In this document: positions 1 through 8,418 of the stretch, in pieces | Layout of the letters: the number at the start of each line of letters is the position of its first letter | Position numbering within the stretch: the first letter of the stretch is position 1 | Assembly: GCF_016862115.1 (NCBI RefSeq) | Contig: NZ_BOMI01000095.1 | Location: 1 to 57,067, forward strand | Source of the DNA: Paractinoplanes deccanensis | Lineage (GTDB): Bacteria > Actinomycetota > Actinomycetes > Mycobacteriales > Micromonosporaceae | DNA length: 57,067 nucleotides | Direction of reading: 5' to 3' | The notes under the pieces: model-generated | Told to the model about the DNA's origin: nothing | What the model saw: only the letters and a program-made list of their open reading frames with translations | Databases searched by the model: none | Position numbers and translations under genes: made by a program

Positions 1-240
1 GGGCGGGCTCTGTGGTGGGGCGGGCTCTGGCGCGGCTGGCTGCGTGGTGGGGCGGGCTCTGTGGTGGCGGCGGGCTCTGTGGTGGGGCGGGCTGCGCGGT
101 GGGGCTTGGTGCGGCGGGCTGCGTGGTGCGGCGGGCTCTGCGGTGCGCCGGGCTGCGTGGGGGCGGGCCGTGCGGTCGGGCGGGCTGCGTGGTGCGGCGA
201 GCTTTGTGGTGCGGGGGCTTTGTGGTGGGGCTGTGGCGGG
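1..240. repeat. Low-complexity G/T-rich imperfect tandem repeat
   Basis: The first 240 bases are degenerate copies of a roughly 17-20 bp unit built around GGCGGGCTCTGTGGTG and GGCGGGCTGCGTGGTG. All three forward frames are open here only because the composition lacks stop codons, so I call no gene. The array runs off the left edge of the window, so its full length is unknown. G-runs on the plus strand could form quadruplexes. It ends just after the stop of the minus-strand gene that follows. Confidence 0.8.
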
Positions 241-242
241 GC

Positions 243-662
243 TCAGACGACGTGGGCGGGGACGCCGAGCTCGGTGCCGAGGCGGTGGATGGTCTCGGCG
301 AACTCGCGGGGTGCGGCGTTGATCGGGCCGCGGGAGACGAAGCGGACCGCCCAGCCGTGCCCCTCCGCGATGTTGAACATGCGGAAGCGGACGCGGCTGC
401 CCAGCGGGTCGGGCTCGACCGAGGTCACCCCGCGGTACCACCACGCGCCCTCGATGGTGACCGAGCGGGCCCCGCGGTCGATCGCCACCTTGACCTTGTC
501 GCCGTCGTGGAGGACCTCGAACTCGTCGCCGACGTCCGTTTCCTCGATCGTGCCGTCGAGCGCCATCGGGGAGCGGCCGCCGGGGCGCACGTCGAGCAGC
601 ACGGCGGCGACCGCCTCGGGGGTGGCCTCCACCACCGCCTGCAACACCAGCAACTGGCTCAT
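243..662 (-). CDS. SRPBCC/START-like small protein (139 aa)
   Basis: A 139-residue protein resembling the polyketide-cyclase/START-like (SRPBCC) fold. It opens with MSQLLVLQAVVEATPEAVAA, where a first strand is followed by a helix that starts at a PEAV motif, as in this family. It then alternates strands (DEFEVLHDGDKVKVAID, SVTIEGAWWYRGVTSVEP) and ends in a long helix. No catalytic residues are recognisable, and the ligand cannot be guessed. The start at 662 is chosen because the frame upstream runs antisense into rsmA. It is divergent from rsmA with 46 bp between the starts. The family call is by pattern only. Confidence 0.6.
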   Translation of the reverse strand: MSQLLVLQAVVEATPEAVAAVLLDVRPGGRSPMALDGTIEETDVGDEFEVLHDGDKVKVAIDRGARSVTIEGAWWYRGVTSVEPDPLGSRVRFRMFNIAEGHGWAVRFVSRGPINAAPREFAETIHRLGTELGVPAHVV

Positions 663-708
663 GGCTCGTTTGTACCCCGCGCCCGCCGCCCCCGTAGGCT
701 CTCGACTC

Positions 709-1596
709 ATGGCTGACGCACTTCTCGGCCCGGCGGAGATCCGGGAACTGGCCGCCCGTCTCGGCGTGGCGCCGACCAAGAAGCTCGGCCAGAACTTCCT
801 GCACGACCCCAACACGATCCGGCGCATCGTGGCCGCGGCGGGGCTGGAGCCGGGCGACGTGGCGCTGGAGGTGGGGCCGGGGCTGGGCTCGCTCACCCTC
901 GGCCTGGTCGGGGCGGTGCGGCACGTGCACGCCGTCGAGATCGACCCTCGTCTGGCGGAGGCGCTGCCGGGGACCGTCCCGGACGAGCACCTGACCGTGC
1001 ACAACGCCGACGCGCTGCATGTGCGCGCCGCCGACTTCGACCCGGCGCCCACGATGCTGGTCGCCAACCTGCCCTACAACGTGGCCGTCCCGGTGGTGCT
1101 GCACCTGCTCGCCGAGCTGCCGTCCCTGCGCGGCGGCCTGGTCATGGTGCAGAAGGAGGTCGCGGACCGGCTGGTGGCGGGCCCCGGTTCCAAGGTGTAC
1201 GGGGTGCCGTCGGTGAAGCTGGCCTGGTACGCGGAGGCGCGCGCGGCCGGGAAGGTGCCGCCCGCGGTGTTCTGGCCGGTGCCCAATGTGGACTCGGGGC
1301 TGGTCGCGTTCACCAAGCGCACCCCTCCGGGTGACGTCGATCGATCGGAGGTTTTCGCGGTCGTGGACGCGGCTTTCGCGCAGCGCCGCAAGACCCTCCG
1401 GGCCGCCCTGGCCGGATGGGCCGGTGGGCCGGACCGTGCCGAGAAGCTGCTGGTCGCGGCCGGGATCAGCCCGCAGGCGCGCGGCGAAGCGCTGACCGTC
1501 GAGCAGTTCGCGGCGATCGCGGCGGCGGCAAAAGTGTCGCCCCCCGGCGGTAAGCTCAGCCCGACCGGCAGTCAGCAAGAGGAGGTGGATTCATGA
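709..1596 (+). CDS. rsmA: 16S rRNA dimethyladenosine transferase RsmA/KsgA
   Basis: A 295-aa SAM-dependent methyltransferase that dimethylates the two adjacent adenosines in the 3'-terminal hairpin of 16S rRNA during small-subunit assembly. The sequence shows the family opening KKLGQNFLHDPNTIRRIV, the SAM-binding glycine motif LEVGPGLGSLTLGL, and the catalytic motif IV NLPYNVAVPVV. The C-terminal helical domain includes AFAQRRKTLRAAL. Length is normal. The ATG at 709 is the first start giving the family N-terminus. The stop overlaps the start of the next gene (ATGA at 1593), so the two are translationally coupled. Loss of this enzyme gives kasugamycin resistance in other bacteria. Confidence 0.95.
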   Translation: MADALLGPAEIRELAARLGVAPTKKLGQNFLHDPNTIRRIVAAAGLEPGDVALEVGPGLGSLTLGLVGAVRHVHAVEIDPRLAEALPGTVPDEHLTVHNADALHVRAADFDPAPTMLVANLPYNVAVPVVLHLLAELPSLRGGLVMVQKEVADRLVAGPGSKVYGVPSVKLAWYAEARAAGKVPPAVFWPVPNVDSGLVAFTKRTPPGDVDRSEVFAVVDAAFAQRRKTLRAALAGWAGGPDRAEKLLVAAGISPQARGEALTVEQFAAIAAAAKVSPPGGKLSPTGSQQEEVDS

Positions 1597-2165
1597 CGGC
1601 GGAGACGAGCGGCGAACTTGCCTGGGCGCCGAACCCCGTGCGGCAACGGCTGGGCAACTACACCGTTGAGGAGATCCTCGACCTTCCTGACGAAGCACCT
1701 CGCGTCGAGCTTGACAACGGAGTCGCCGTCGTGGTTCCCAAGCCTGCTTACCACCATCAGGAGACGGGCAATCTGCTCTGGCTGTGGCTTCGCCAGCATG
1801 CGCCCGCCGAGTTGGCTTCGGCCACCGATGTCGGCGTGGCGATGAGTTTCGCCGACTCGCTGGAGCCGGATGTGATGCTTCTTCGCAGACCGGTGCCCAA
1901 TCGCCACCTGTTCCAGCCGGACCAAGTGGTGCTCGTGGCCGAGGTCGTCTCGCCCAGCACCAAGCGCCGCGATCGCTTGGAGAAGCCGGTGCTCTACGCC
2001 CGAGCTGGCATACCGCATTACTGGCGCATCGAGCAGGAGCCGGTCCACGTCTTCGCCTACGACCTGGTGAACGGAACCTACGAGTTGGCCGCCGATTCCG
2101 CTGAGGAGCTTGTGCTGAGCGCGCCCTTCGACATCAAGCTGCCGATCCGGGACATCACTCCGTGA
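1593..2165 (+). CDS. Uma2 family (DUF820) PD-(D/E)XK endonuclease-like protein
   Basis: A 190-aa protein of the Uma2/DUF820 family, which has a restriction-endonuclease-like fold and no settled function. Visible elements are the N-terminal YTVEEILDLPDEAPRVELDN and the nuclease core EPDVMLLR followed by VLVAEVVSPSTKRRDRLEK, giving the D...ExxSPST-K arrangement of the PD-(D/E)XK site. PHYWRIEQEP and VFAYDLVNGTY complete the fold. It overlaps rsmA by 4 nt and ispE by 4 nt, so it is read as part of one mRNA. Codon choice includes more A/T-ending codons than the flanking housekeeping genes, suggesting later insertion. Uma2 genes occur in many copies in actinobacteria, and substrates are unknown. 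Confidence 0.85.
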   Translation: MTAETSGELAWAPNPVRQRLGNYTVEEILDLPDEAPRVELDNGVAVVVPKPAYHHQETGNLLWLWLRQHAPAELASATDVGVAMSFADSLEPDVMLLRRPVPNRHLFQPDQVVLVAEVVSPSTKRRDRLEKPVLYARAGIPHYWRIEQEPVHVFAYDLVNGTYELAADSAEELVLSAPFDIKLPIRDITP

Positions 2166-3109
2166 CCGAAGCATGGGGACCGGACGATGACGAGCCTCGC
2201 CGGCATCACGGGCCGGTGCGGGTGCGGGTCCCCGCGAAGATCAACCTTCATCTCGGGGTGGGGCCGCTGCGGGCGGACGGCTTCCACGAGCTCAACACCG
2301 TCTATCACGCGATCAGCCTGTTCGACGAGCTGACCGCGCGGGCCGGCGACACGCTCACGCTCACCATGGAGGGCGAGGGCACCGGCACGCTCGAGCTCGA
2401 CGACAGCAACCTGATCATGCGGGCGGCCCGGGCGCTCGCGCAGCGCACCCGCATGCCGGCCCACGCGCGGCTGCACCTGCGCAAGAGCATTCCGCTCGCG
2501 GGCGGGCTGGCCGGGGGCAGCGCCGACGCCGCCGCCACGCTGATCGCCTGTGACCTGCTGTGGGGCACCGGGCTGTCCCGTGACGAGCTGGCCGACGTCG
2601 GTGCCACGCTCGGCTCCGACATCCCGTTCCTGCTGCACGGCGGCACGGCCCTGGGCACCGGGCACGGCGAGGCGGTCAGCCCGATCCTGGCTCGCCCCAC
2701 CACCTGGCACTGGGTGGTCGCCATCGCCGACGGCGGCCTGTCCACCCCGGCCGTCTACCGCAAGCTCGACGAGCTGCGCGACAGCTCGTTCCCGCCCAAG
2801 GCGCTGGGCGACCCCGACGAGCTGATGACCGCCCTGCGCCAGCGCGACCCGGCGGTGCTCGGCGCCGCCCTCGGCAACGACCTCCAGCCGGCCGCGCTCG
2901 CGCTGCGGCCCGAGCTGGCCGGGGTGCTCGCCGCGGGCGACGAGGCCGGCGCGCTCGCCGGCATCGTCTCCGGCTCCGGGCCCACCTGCGTCTTCCTGGC
3001 CCGCGACGCGGCGCACGCCGGTCAGGTCGCGGCCGCGCTCAACGCCGCCGGGGTGTGCCGTGAGGCGGTCACCGCGCGGGGGCCGATGCCGGGCGCGCGG
3101 GTAACCTAG
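2162..3109 (+). CDS. ispE: 4-diphosphocytidyl-2-C-methyl-D-erythritol kinase IspE
   Basis: A 315-aa GHMP-superfamily kinase that phosphorylates CDP-methylerythritol in the MEP pathway to isoprenoids. The sequence shows the N-terminal VRVPAKINLHLGVGPLRADG typical of IspE, with the catalytic Lys in PAKINL. The glycine-rich ATP loop is PLAGGLAGGSADAAATL and the third GHMP motif is GIVSGSGPTCVFL. The GTG start at 2162 overlaps the preceding stop (GTGA), indicating coupling. About 18 leading residues before the core are acidic and dispensable-looking, so an internal start is possible. It supplies precursors for polyprenyl carriers such as that used by the glycosylphosphotransferase at 12897. Confidence 0.93.
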   Translation: MTEAWGPDDDEPRRHHGPVRVRVPAKINLHLGVGPLRADGFHELNTVYHAISLFDELTARAGDTLTLTMEGEGTGTLELDDSNLIMRAARALAQRTRMPAHARLHLRKSIPLAGGLAGGSADAAATLIACDLLWGTGLSRDELADVGATLGSDIPFLLHGGTALGTGHGEAVSPILARPTTWHWVVAIADGGLSTPAVYRKLDELRDSSFPPKALGDPDELMTALRQRDPAVLGAALGNDLQPAALALRPELAGVLAAGDEAGALAGIVSGSGPTCVFLARDAAHAGQVAAALNAAGVCREAVTARGPMPGARVT

Positions 3110-3117
3110 TCCGCATC

Positions 3118-4923
<1,806 letters not shown>

Positions 4924-5003
4924 TCCGGGGGGTGTGCCTGCGCCGCTTGACCGGGATACGCGAGAATCGGCGTGTACAACACCTGACCTTGGAGACGGAC
5001 ACC

Positions 5004-5465
5004 ATGGCGCACACCCCGGTAAACCACCCGCTGCGGCCGCTGTACCGCGCGCTCGGCCTCCTGGCTGGCGCCTACCTCGTGGTGTTCGCGATCGTCGGGT
5101 TCATCCAGACCTCCGGCGAGAGCTTCACCGGCGACAACGGCGAACGCGTGCTCGGCCAGGGCTCCAACCTGCTCTGGTCGATCCTCAGCCTGATCCTCGG
5201 CGCGATCGTGCTCGGCGCGAGCGTCATCGGCCGCAACCTCGACGTCGAGGCCGACAAGTACGTGGGCTGGACCCTGCTGGTCATCGGCAGCTACGAGCTC
5301 GCCACCAACCGCACCGACGCCAACTTCTTCGGCTTCACGATGTCGACGGTCGTCGTCACCTACCTCGTCGGCCTCGTGCTCATCACCGCCGGCCTCTACA
5401 GCAAGGTCGCCGCGCCCAGCAAGGCCGGCGCTCCCCGGCAGGTGCGCGAGGGCCGCACCGCCTGA
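5004..5465 (+). CDS. DUF4383 four-helix membrane protein
   Basis: A 153-aa integral membrane protein matching the actinobacterial DUF4383 family. It begins MAHTPVNHPLRPLYRALG and then has four hydrophobic stretches (about residues 15-35, 55-75, 85-102, 112-132). A conserved loop between the first two contains the SFTGDNGERVLG segment, and SYELATNRTDANFFGF lies before the last helix. Function is unknown. The ATG at 5004 is chosen because the frame upstream is only the shadow of the ABC-F gene. A strong hairpin terminator follows 15 nt after the stop. Confidence 0.85.
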   Translation: MAHTPVNHPLRPLYRALGLLAGAYLVVFAIVGFIQTSGESFTGDNGERVLGQGSNLLWSILSLILGAIVLGASVIGRNLDVEADKYVGWTLLVIGSYELATNRTDANFFGFTMSTVVVTYLVGLVLITAGLYSKVAAPSKAGAPRQVREGRTA

Positions 5466-5480
5466 CCATCGTCGTTGCGA

Positions 5481-5506
5481 AGGGCCGCCCGTCCGGCGGC
5501 CCTTTT
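5481..5506. terminator. Rho-independent terminator after the DUF4383 gene
   Basis: A perfect 9-bp stem, AGGGCCGCC (5481-5489) paired with GGCGGCCCT (5495-5503), with a 5-nt loop, continues into TTTT (5503-5506). It lies between convergent genes. The T-run serves the plus strand and touches the stop codon of the minus-strand TetR gene. Confidence 0.88.
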
Positions 5507-6180
5507 CACTTGACCTTGCGGGTGATCAGGCCCGGCTTCGGCTCCAGGTGCGACAGACCGTTCCAGGCCAGGTTGACCAGGTGCGCCGCCACCATCTCCT
5601 TCTTGGGCTTGCGCGCCTCACGCCACCACTGGCCCACCAGCGCCACCATGCCCACCAGCGCCTGCGAATAGAGCTCCGCGAACTTCGGATCGAGGCCGCG
5701 GCTCTTGAACTCGCCGCCCAGAATGTGCTCCACCTGGTGCGCCACGTCGTTCATGACACTGGAGAAATTGCCCGCCGGCGACAACACCGGCGACTCGCGC
5801 ACCAGCACCTTGAAGCCGTGCGGCTCCTCCTCGATGTAATCCAGCAGCGCCAGCGCAGCCTGCTCCAGCAACTCCCGCGGATGACCCGCGGTCAGCGCCG
5901 CCGCGATCCGGTCGAGCAGCGCACGGACCTCACGGTCGACGACCACCGCGTAGAGGCCCTCCTTGCCGCCGAAGTGCTCGTACACCACCGGCTTGGAGAC
6001 CTTGGCCCGCGCGGCGACCTCCTCCACGCTGGTCGCGTCGAAACCACGCTCCGCGAAAAGCTGCCGGCCGATCGCGATCAGCTGCTCCCGGCGCTGGGCC
6101 GCCGACATGCGCACCCGCGTGCCCGCCGGACGCTGCCTGCGGGCACGGGCACGCTCGGCGCTGTCGTCTGCATCGGTCAC
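5506..6180 (-). CDS. TetR family regulator, likely of the adjacent desaturase
   Basis: A 224-aa TetR repressor. After a basic, probably disordered leader (about 25 residues) the HTH region reads RREQLIAIGRQLFAERGFDA, then SVEEVAARAKVSKPVVYEHF and GGKEGLYAVVVDREV. The ligand-binding half is helical with an aromatic end (GQWWREARKPKK). It lies 27 nt downstream of the desaturase gene on the same strand, so the two are probably co-transcribed. The palindrome at 7191-7214 in front of the desaturase is the obvious operator candidate. An acyl-CoA or fatty-acid ligand is inference from context. Confidence 0.88.
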   Translation of the reverse strand: MTDADDSAERARARRQRPAGTRVRMSAAQRREQLIAIGRQLFAERGFDATSVEEVAARAKVSKPVVYEHFGGKEGLYAVVVDREVRALLDRIAAALTAGHPRELLEQAALALLDYIEEEPHGFKVLVRESPVLSPAGNFSSVMNDVAHQVEHILGGEFKSRGLDPKFAELYSQALVGMVALVGQWWREARKPKKEMVAAHLVNLAWNGLSHLEPKPGLITRKVK

Positions 6181-6207
6181 CCGGTCATCCTGCCAGGTCT
6201 GCCCCGA

Positions 6208-7158
6208 TTACCTCGTCCCCGCCATCTTCGCCGCCAGACGGTCCGGATCGGGCCACTTCACCCCGAACGCCGCACCCGTCCGCTCCAGCAACCAGATCAC
6301 CCGGGCCGAGATGTCGATCTGGCCCCGCAGGACGCCGTGCCGCGCGCACGTCGGATCGGCGTGGTGCAGGTTGTGCCAGCTCTCCCCGAGCGACACGATC
6401 GCCAGCGGCCAGAAGTTCGACGCCCGGTCGCCGTTGCGCACCTCGAACGGGCGCTCCCCGTACACGTGACACACCGAATTGATCGACCAGGTGATGTGGT
6501 GCAACAGGCCGATGCGCACCACCCCGGCCCAGAAGAACGCGGTCAGCGCGCCCTGCCACGACCAGGTCACCAGCCCGCCGATCAGCGCCGGCCCCAACGT
6601 CGAGAAGAGCACGATCGCGGGAAAGGCCCGGTCGATCCGGTTGATGTCCCGGTCGGCCAGCAGATCCGGCGCGAACCGCGCCCGGTTCGACAACTCGCGG
6701 CTGAACATCCAGCCCATGTGCGCGAAGAACAAGCCCTTGGTCAGTGCCCAGTAACCCGTGCCGTAGCGCCACGGCGAATGCGGATCGCCCTCCTGGTCGC
6801 TGAACATGTGGTGCCGCCGGTGATCGGCCACCCACTGGATGACGTTGCCCTCGATCGCCAGCGATCCGGCCAGCGCGAGGGTGACCCGCAGCCAGCGCTT
6901 CGCCTTGAACGAGCCGTGCGTGAAATAGCGGTGGAAACCGACGGTGATGCCCAGGCCGGAGACCAGGTAGAAGACCGCGCCGATCGCCACATCGGCCCAG
7001 GAGAGCCAGCCGCCCCACGCCACCGGCACGGCGGCGAGCACGGCGAGAAACGGGACGATAACGAAGCCGTAGAGGGCGACGAGGATGCCGCGCGACTGCG
7101 GGCCGTCCGTGAGGGGCTTGGGTGCGGGCTTGGAACCGGTCTCGACCGTGGACGTCAT
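6208..7158 (-). CDS. Acyl-CoA/acyl-lipid delta-9 type fatty acid desaturase
   Basis: A 316-aa membrane di-iron desaturase introducing a double bond into long-chain acyl groups, which adjusts membrane fluidity. The three histidine boxes are all present: HRYFTH (about residue 65), HRRHH (about 102) and HNLHH (about 250). Four hydrophobic segments surround them, including LVALYGFVIVPFLAVLAAVP and ALYGF-like stretches typical of this family. I start it at ATG 7158, preceded by GAGGTG. A TTG ten codons upstream would add a short tail with no ribosome site. The gene heads a minus-strand unit with the TetR gene downstream. Electron donor genes are not in the window. Confidence 0.92.
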   Translation of the reverse strand: MTSTVETGSKPAPKPLTDGPQSRGILVALYGFVIVPFLAVLAAVPVAWGGWLSWADVAIGAVFYLVSGLGITVGFHRYFTHGSFKAKRWLRVTLALAGSLAIEGNVIQWVADHRRHHMFSDQEGDPHSPWRYGTGYWALTKGLFFAHMGWMFSRELSNRARFAPDLLADRDINRIDRAFPAIVLFSTLGPALIGGLVTWSWQGALTAFFWAGVVRIGLLHHITWSINSVCHVYGERPFEVRNGDRASNFWPLAIVSLGESWHNLHHADPTCARHGVLRGQIDISARVIWLLERTGAAFGVKWPDPDRLAAKMAGTR

Positions 7159-7190
7159 GACACCTCGCTGCGCCGGGGGAGAGATCAAGT

Positions 7191-7228
7191 AGTTACGGCT
7201 ACGTCACCGTAACTTAGGTCACCGTAAC
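7191..7228. promoter_or_regulatory. Palindromic operator in front of the desaturase gene
   Basis: AGTTACGG (7191-7198) is the exact inverted complement of CCGTAACT (7207-7214), with an 8-bp gap. The 11-mer GTCACCGTAAC occurs at 7203-7213 and again at 7218-7228, placing a third half-site one and a half helical turns away. The array starts 33 bp upstream of the desaturase start codon. It fits binding by a dimeric repressor, most simply the TetR protein encoded downstream. Confidence 0.72.
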
Positions 7229-7283
7229 GGGCGTCACACCGCACTCCAAGGGCGTCTCACATCGAGTTGGCACATCGAGGGAC

Positions 7284-7313
7284 TTACCGCTCATCGAACA
7301 TATGTTCTAACGT
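7284..7313 (+). promoter_or_regulatory. LexA-type SOS box inside a leaderless promoter
   Basis: TCGAAC-ATAT-GTTCTA at 7294-7309 matches 11 of 12 fixed positions of the actinobacterial SOS box TCGAAC-N4-GTTCGA. It sits between a candidate -35 TTACCG (7284-7289) and -10 TAACGT (7308-7313), with an 18-bp spacer. Transcription should then start about 7 bp further on, at the A of the ATG at 7320. A bound repressor would block this promoter directly. The box match is seen; LexA binding is inferred. Confidence 0.7.
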
Positions 7314-7319
7314 CGTGGC

Positions 7320-8237
7320 ATGAGCATGGGGGAACGTTGGAATGTCAATGCGAATGTGGGTGCGAGTGGCGATGGCGACCGGGAGTCGCGGCGCGAGGAG
7401 GCGCGGCGGCTGCGGGTCGATCCTGGCCTGTCGCGCTCGCAGCTGATGAGGCGCTTCGGAGTCAGCAACGGCACGCTGAGCGAGTGGCTGCGCGGCATCG
7501 AGGCGCCGGCGTGGACGCGGCGGCCGACGGCGAAGGACGACGTGCGACAGAGCGCCCTGGAGCTTAGGCGCATGGGGCAGTCCGTGCCACAGATCGCCCA
7601 GCGATTGGGGATATCCAAGTCGACGGCCTACCTGTGGACGAAGGGCGAGCCGCTCGACAAGACGCCCGAGGAGGCGGAGGAGCGCCGCCGCCGGCACATG
7701 GAGCAGATGCGCCAGGCCCGTTGGGAACCGCATCGCCGGAGGCGCGATGCGGACCGCGCGGCTTGCGCAGAGCGTCTCGCCGGGTGGGTCGGTGAGCTGT
7801 CCGACCGCGAGGTGATCCTGATCGGTGCGGTGGCTTACTGGTGTGAGGGCGCTAAGGAGAAGCCGTGGACCAAGAGCACGCCGGGGTTGATGTTCATCAA
7901 CAGTGACCCGGCCCTGATCCTGTTGTTCCTCCGGTATGTGGAGATGCTGGGCGTCGACCGTGCGGAGCTCACCTATCGGCTGAGCATCCACGAGTCCGCG
8001 GACATTCCGGCGGCCACCAGGTGGTGGGCCGGTGTTGTCGGTGTTCCGGCCGAGCACTTCCGGCGGGCCACCGAGAAGACGCACAATCCGTCCACGGTTC
8101 GGCGGAACGTCGGGGATTCTTACCGGGGTTGCCTGATCGTCTATGTGCCCAAGTCGTCCCGGCTCTACTGGGAGGTGGAGGGAGTCATGCGCGGGATCGC
8201 GGCGAGTGGTGATCGGTGGCGTGCCGCTAAGATGTGA
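7320..8237 (+). CDS. Double-HTH protein with LAGLIDADG-like C-terminal domain, SOS-box controlled
   Basis: A 305-aa basic protein I cannot assign to a named family. It carries two helix-turn-helix units: SRSQLMRRFGVSNGTLSEWL (about 38-57) and VPQIAQRLGISKSTAYLW (about 86-103). A very Arg/Glu-rich segment follows (about 113-150). The C-terminal half has the shape of a LAGLIDADG-like fold: a helix ending in an acidic turn (IGAVAYWCEGAKE, about 175-187), a strand plus helix LMFINSDPALILLFLRYVE, then RLSIHESADI and a Trp-rich helix. Such domains act as endonucleases or, as in WhiA, only bind DNA. Activity here is inference. There is no Shine-Dalgarno sequence, consistent with a leaderless message. 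A tRNA gene follows 39 nt downstream. Codon use is looser than in neighbouring housekeeping genes. Confidence 0.75.
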   Translation: MSMGERWNVNANVGASGDGDRESRREEARRLRVDPGLSRSQLMRRFGVSNGTLSEWLRGIEAPAWTRRPTAKDDVRQSALELRRMGQSVPQIAQRLGISKSTAYLWTKGEPLDKTPEEAEERRRRHMEQMRQARWEPHRRRRDADRAACAERLAGWVGELSDREVILIGAVAYWCEGAKEKPWTKSTPGLMFINSDPALILLFLRYVEMLGVDRAELTYRLSIHESADIPAATRWWAGVVGVPAEHFRRATEKTHNPSTVRRNVGDSYRGCLIVYVPKSSRLYWEVEGVMRGIAASGDRWRAAKM

Positions 8238-8276
8238 CCGGTGGACGGATCCCTCAGGGGATATGTCCGAAATAGG

Positions 8277-8347
8277 TCCCGGATCGTCTAATGGTAGGAC
8301 CGCGGCTTTTGGTGCCGTTTATAGGGGTTCGAATCCTCTTCCGGGAG
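8277..8347 (+). tRNA. tRNA-Gln (anticodon UUG)
   Basis: The acceptor stem TCCCGGA (8277-8283) pairs with TCCGGGA (8340-8346). The D-arm contains TAATGGTAGGA. The anticodon stem GCGGC/GCCGT encloses the 7-nt loop TTTTGGT, whose central triplet TTG reads CAA (and CAG by wobble). The T-arm is AGGGG-TTCGAAT-CCTCT. The discriminator is G8347 and the 3' CCA is not encoded. Its place upstream of glmU is a familiar actinobacterial arrangement. Confidence 0.95.
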
Positions 8348-8418
8348 CAGTCTGTCCGCGGCTGTGTTGGCGCCGCCTCTCTGCGTAAATGTCTCTACTG
8401 CGAGCAATGGAGTACCGC

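Noticed and set aside
12..716. Plus-strand open frames through the left-edge repeat
   Set aside because: Low-complexity translation rich in G, W, A and C with no family signal; rsmA begins at 709.
7159..7188. TTG start extending the desaturase by ten residues
   Set aside because: No ribosome site, and the extension is unlike the family; GAGGTG precedes ATG 7158.
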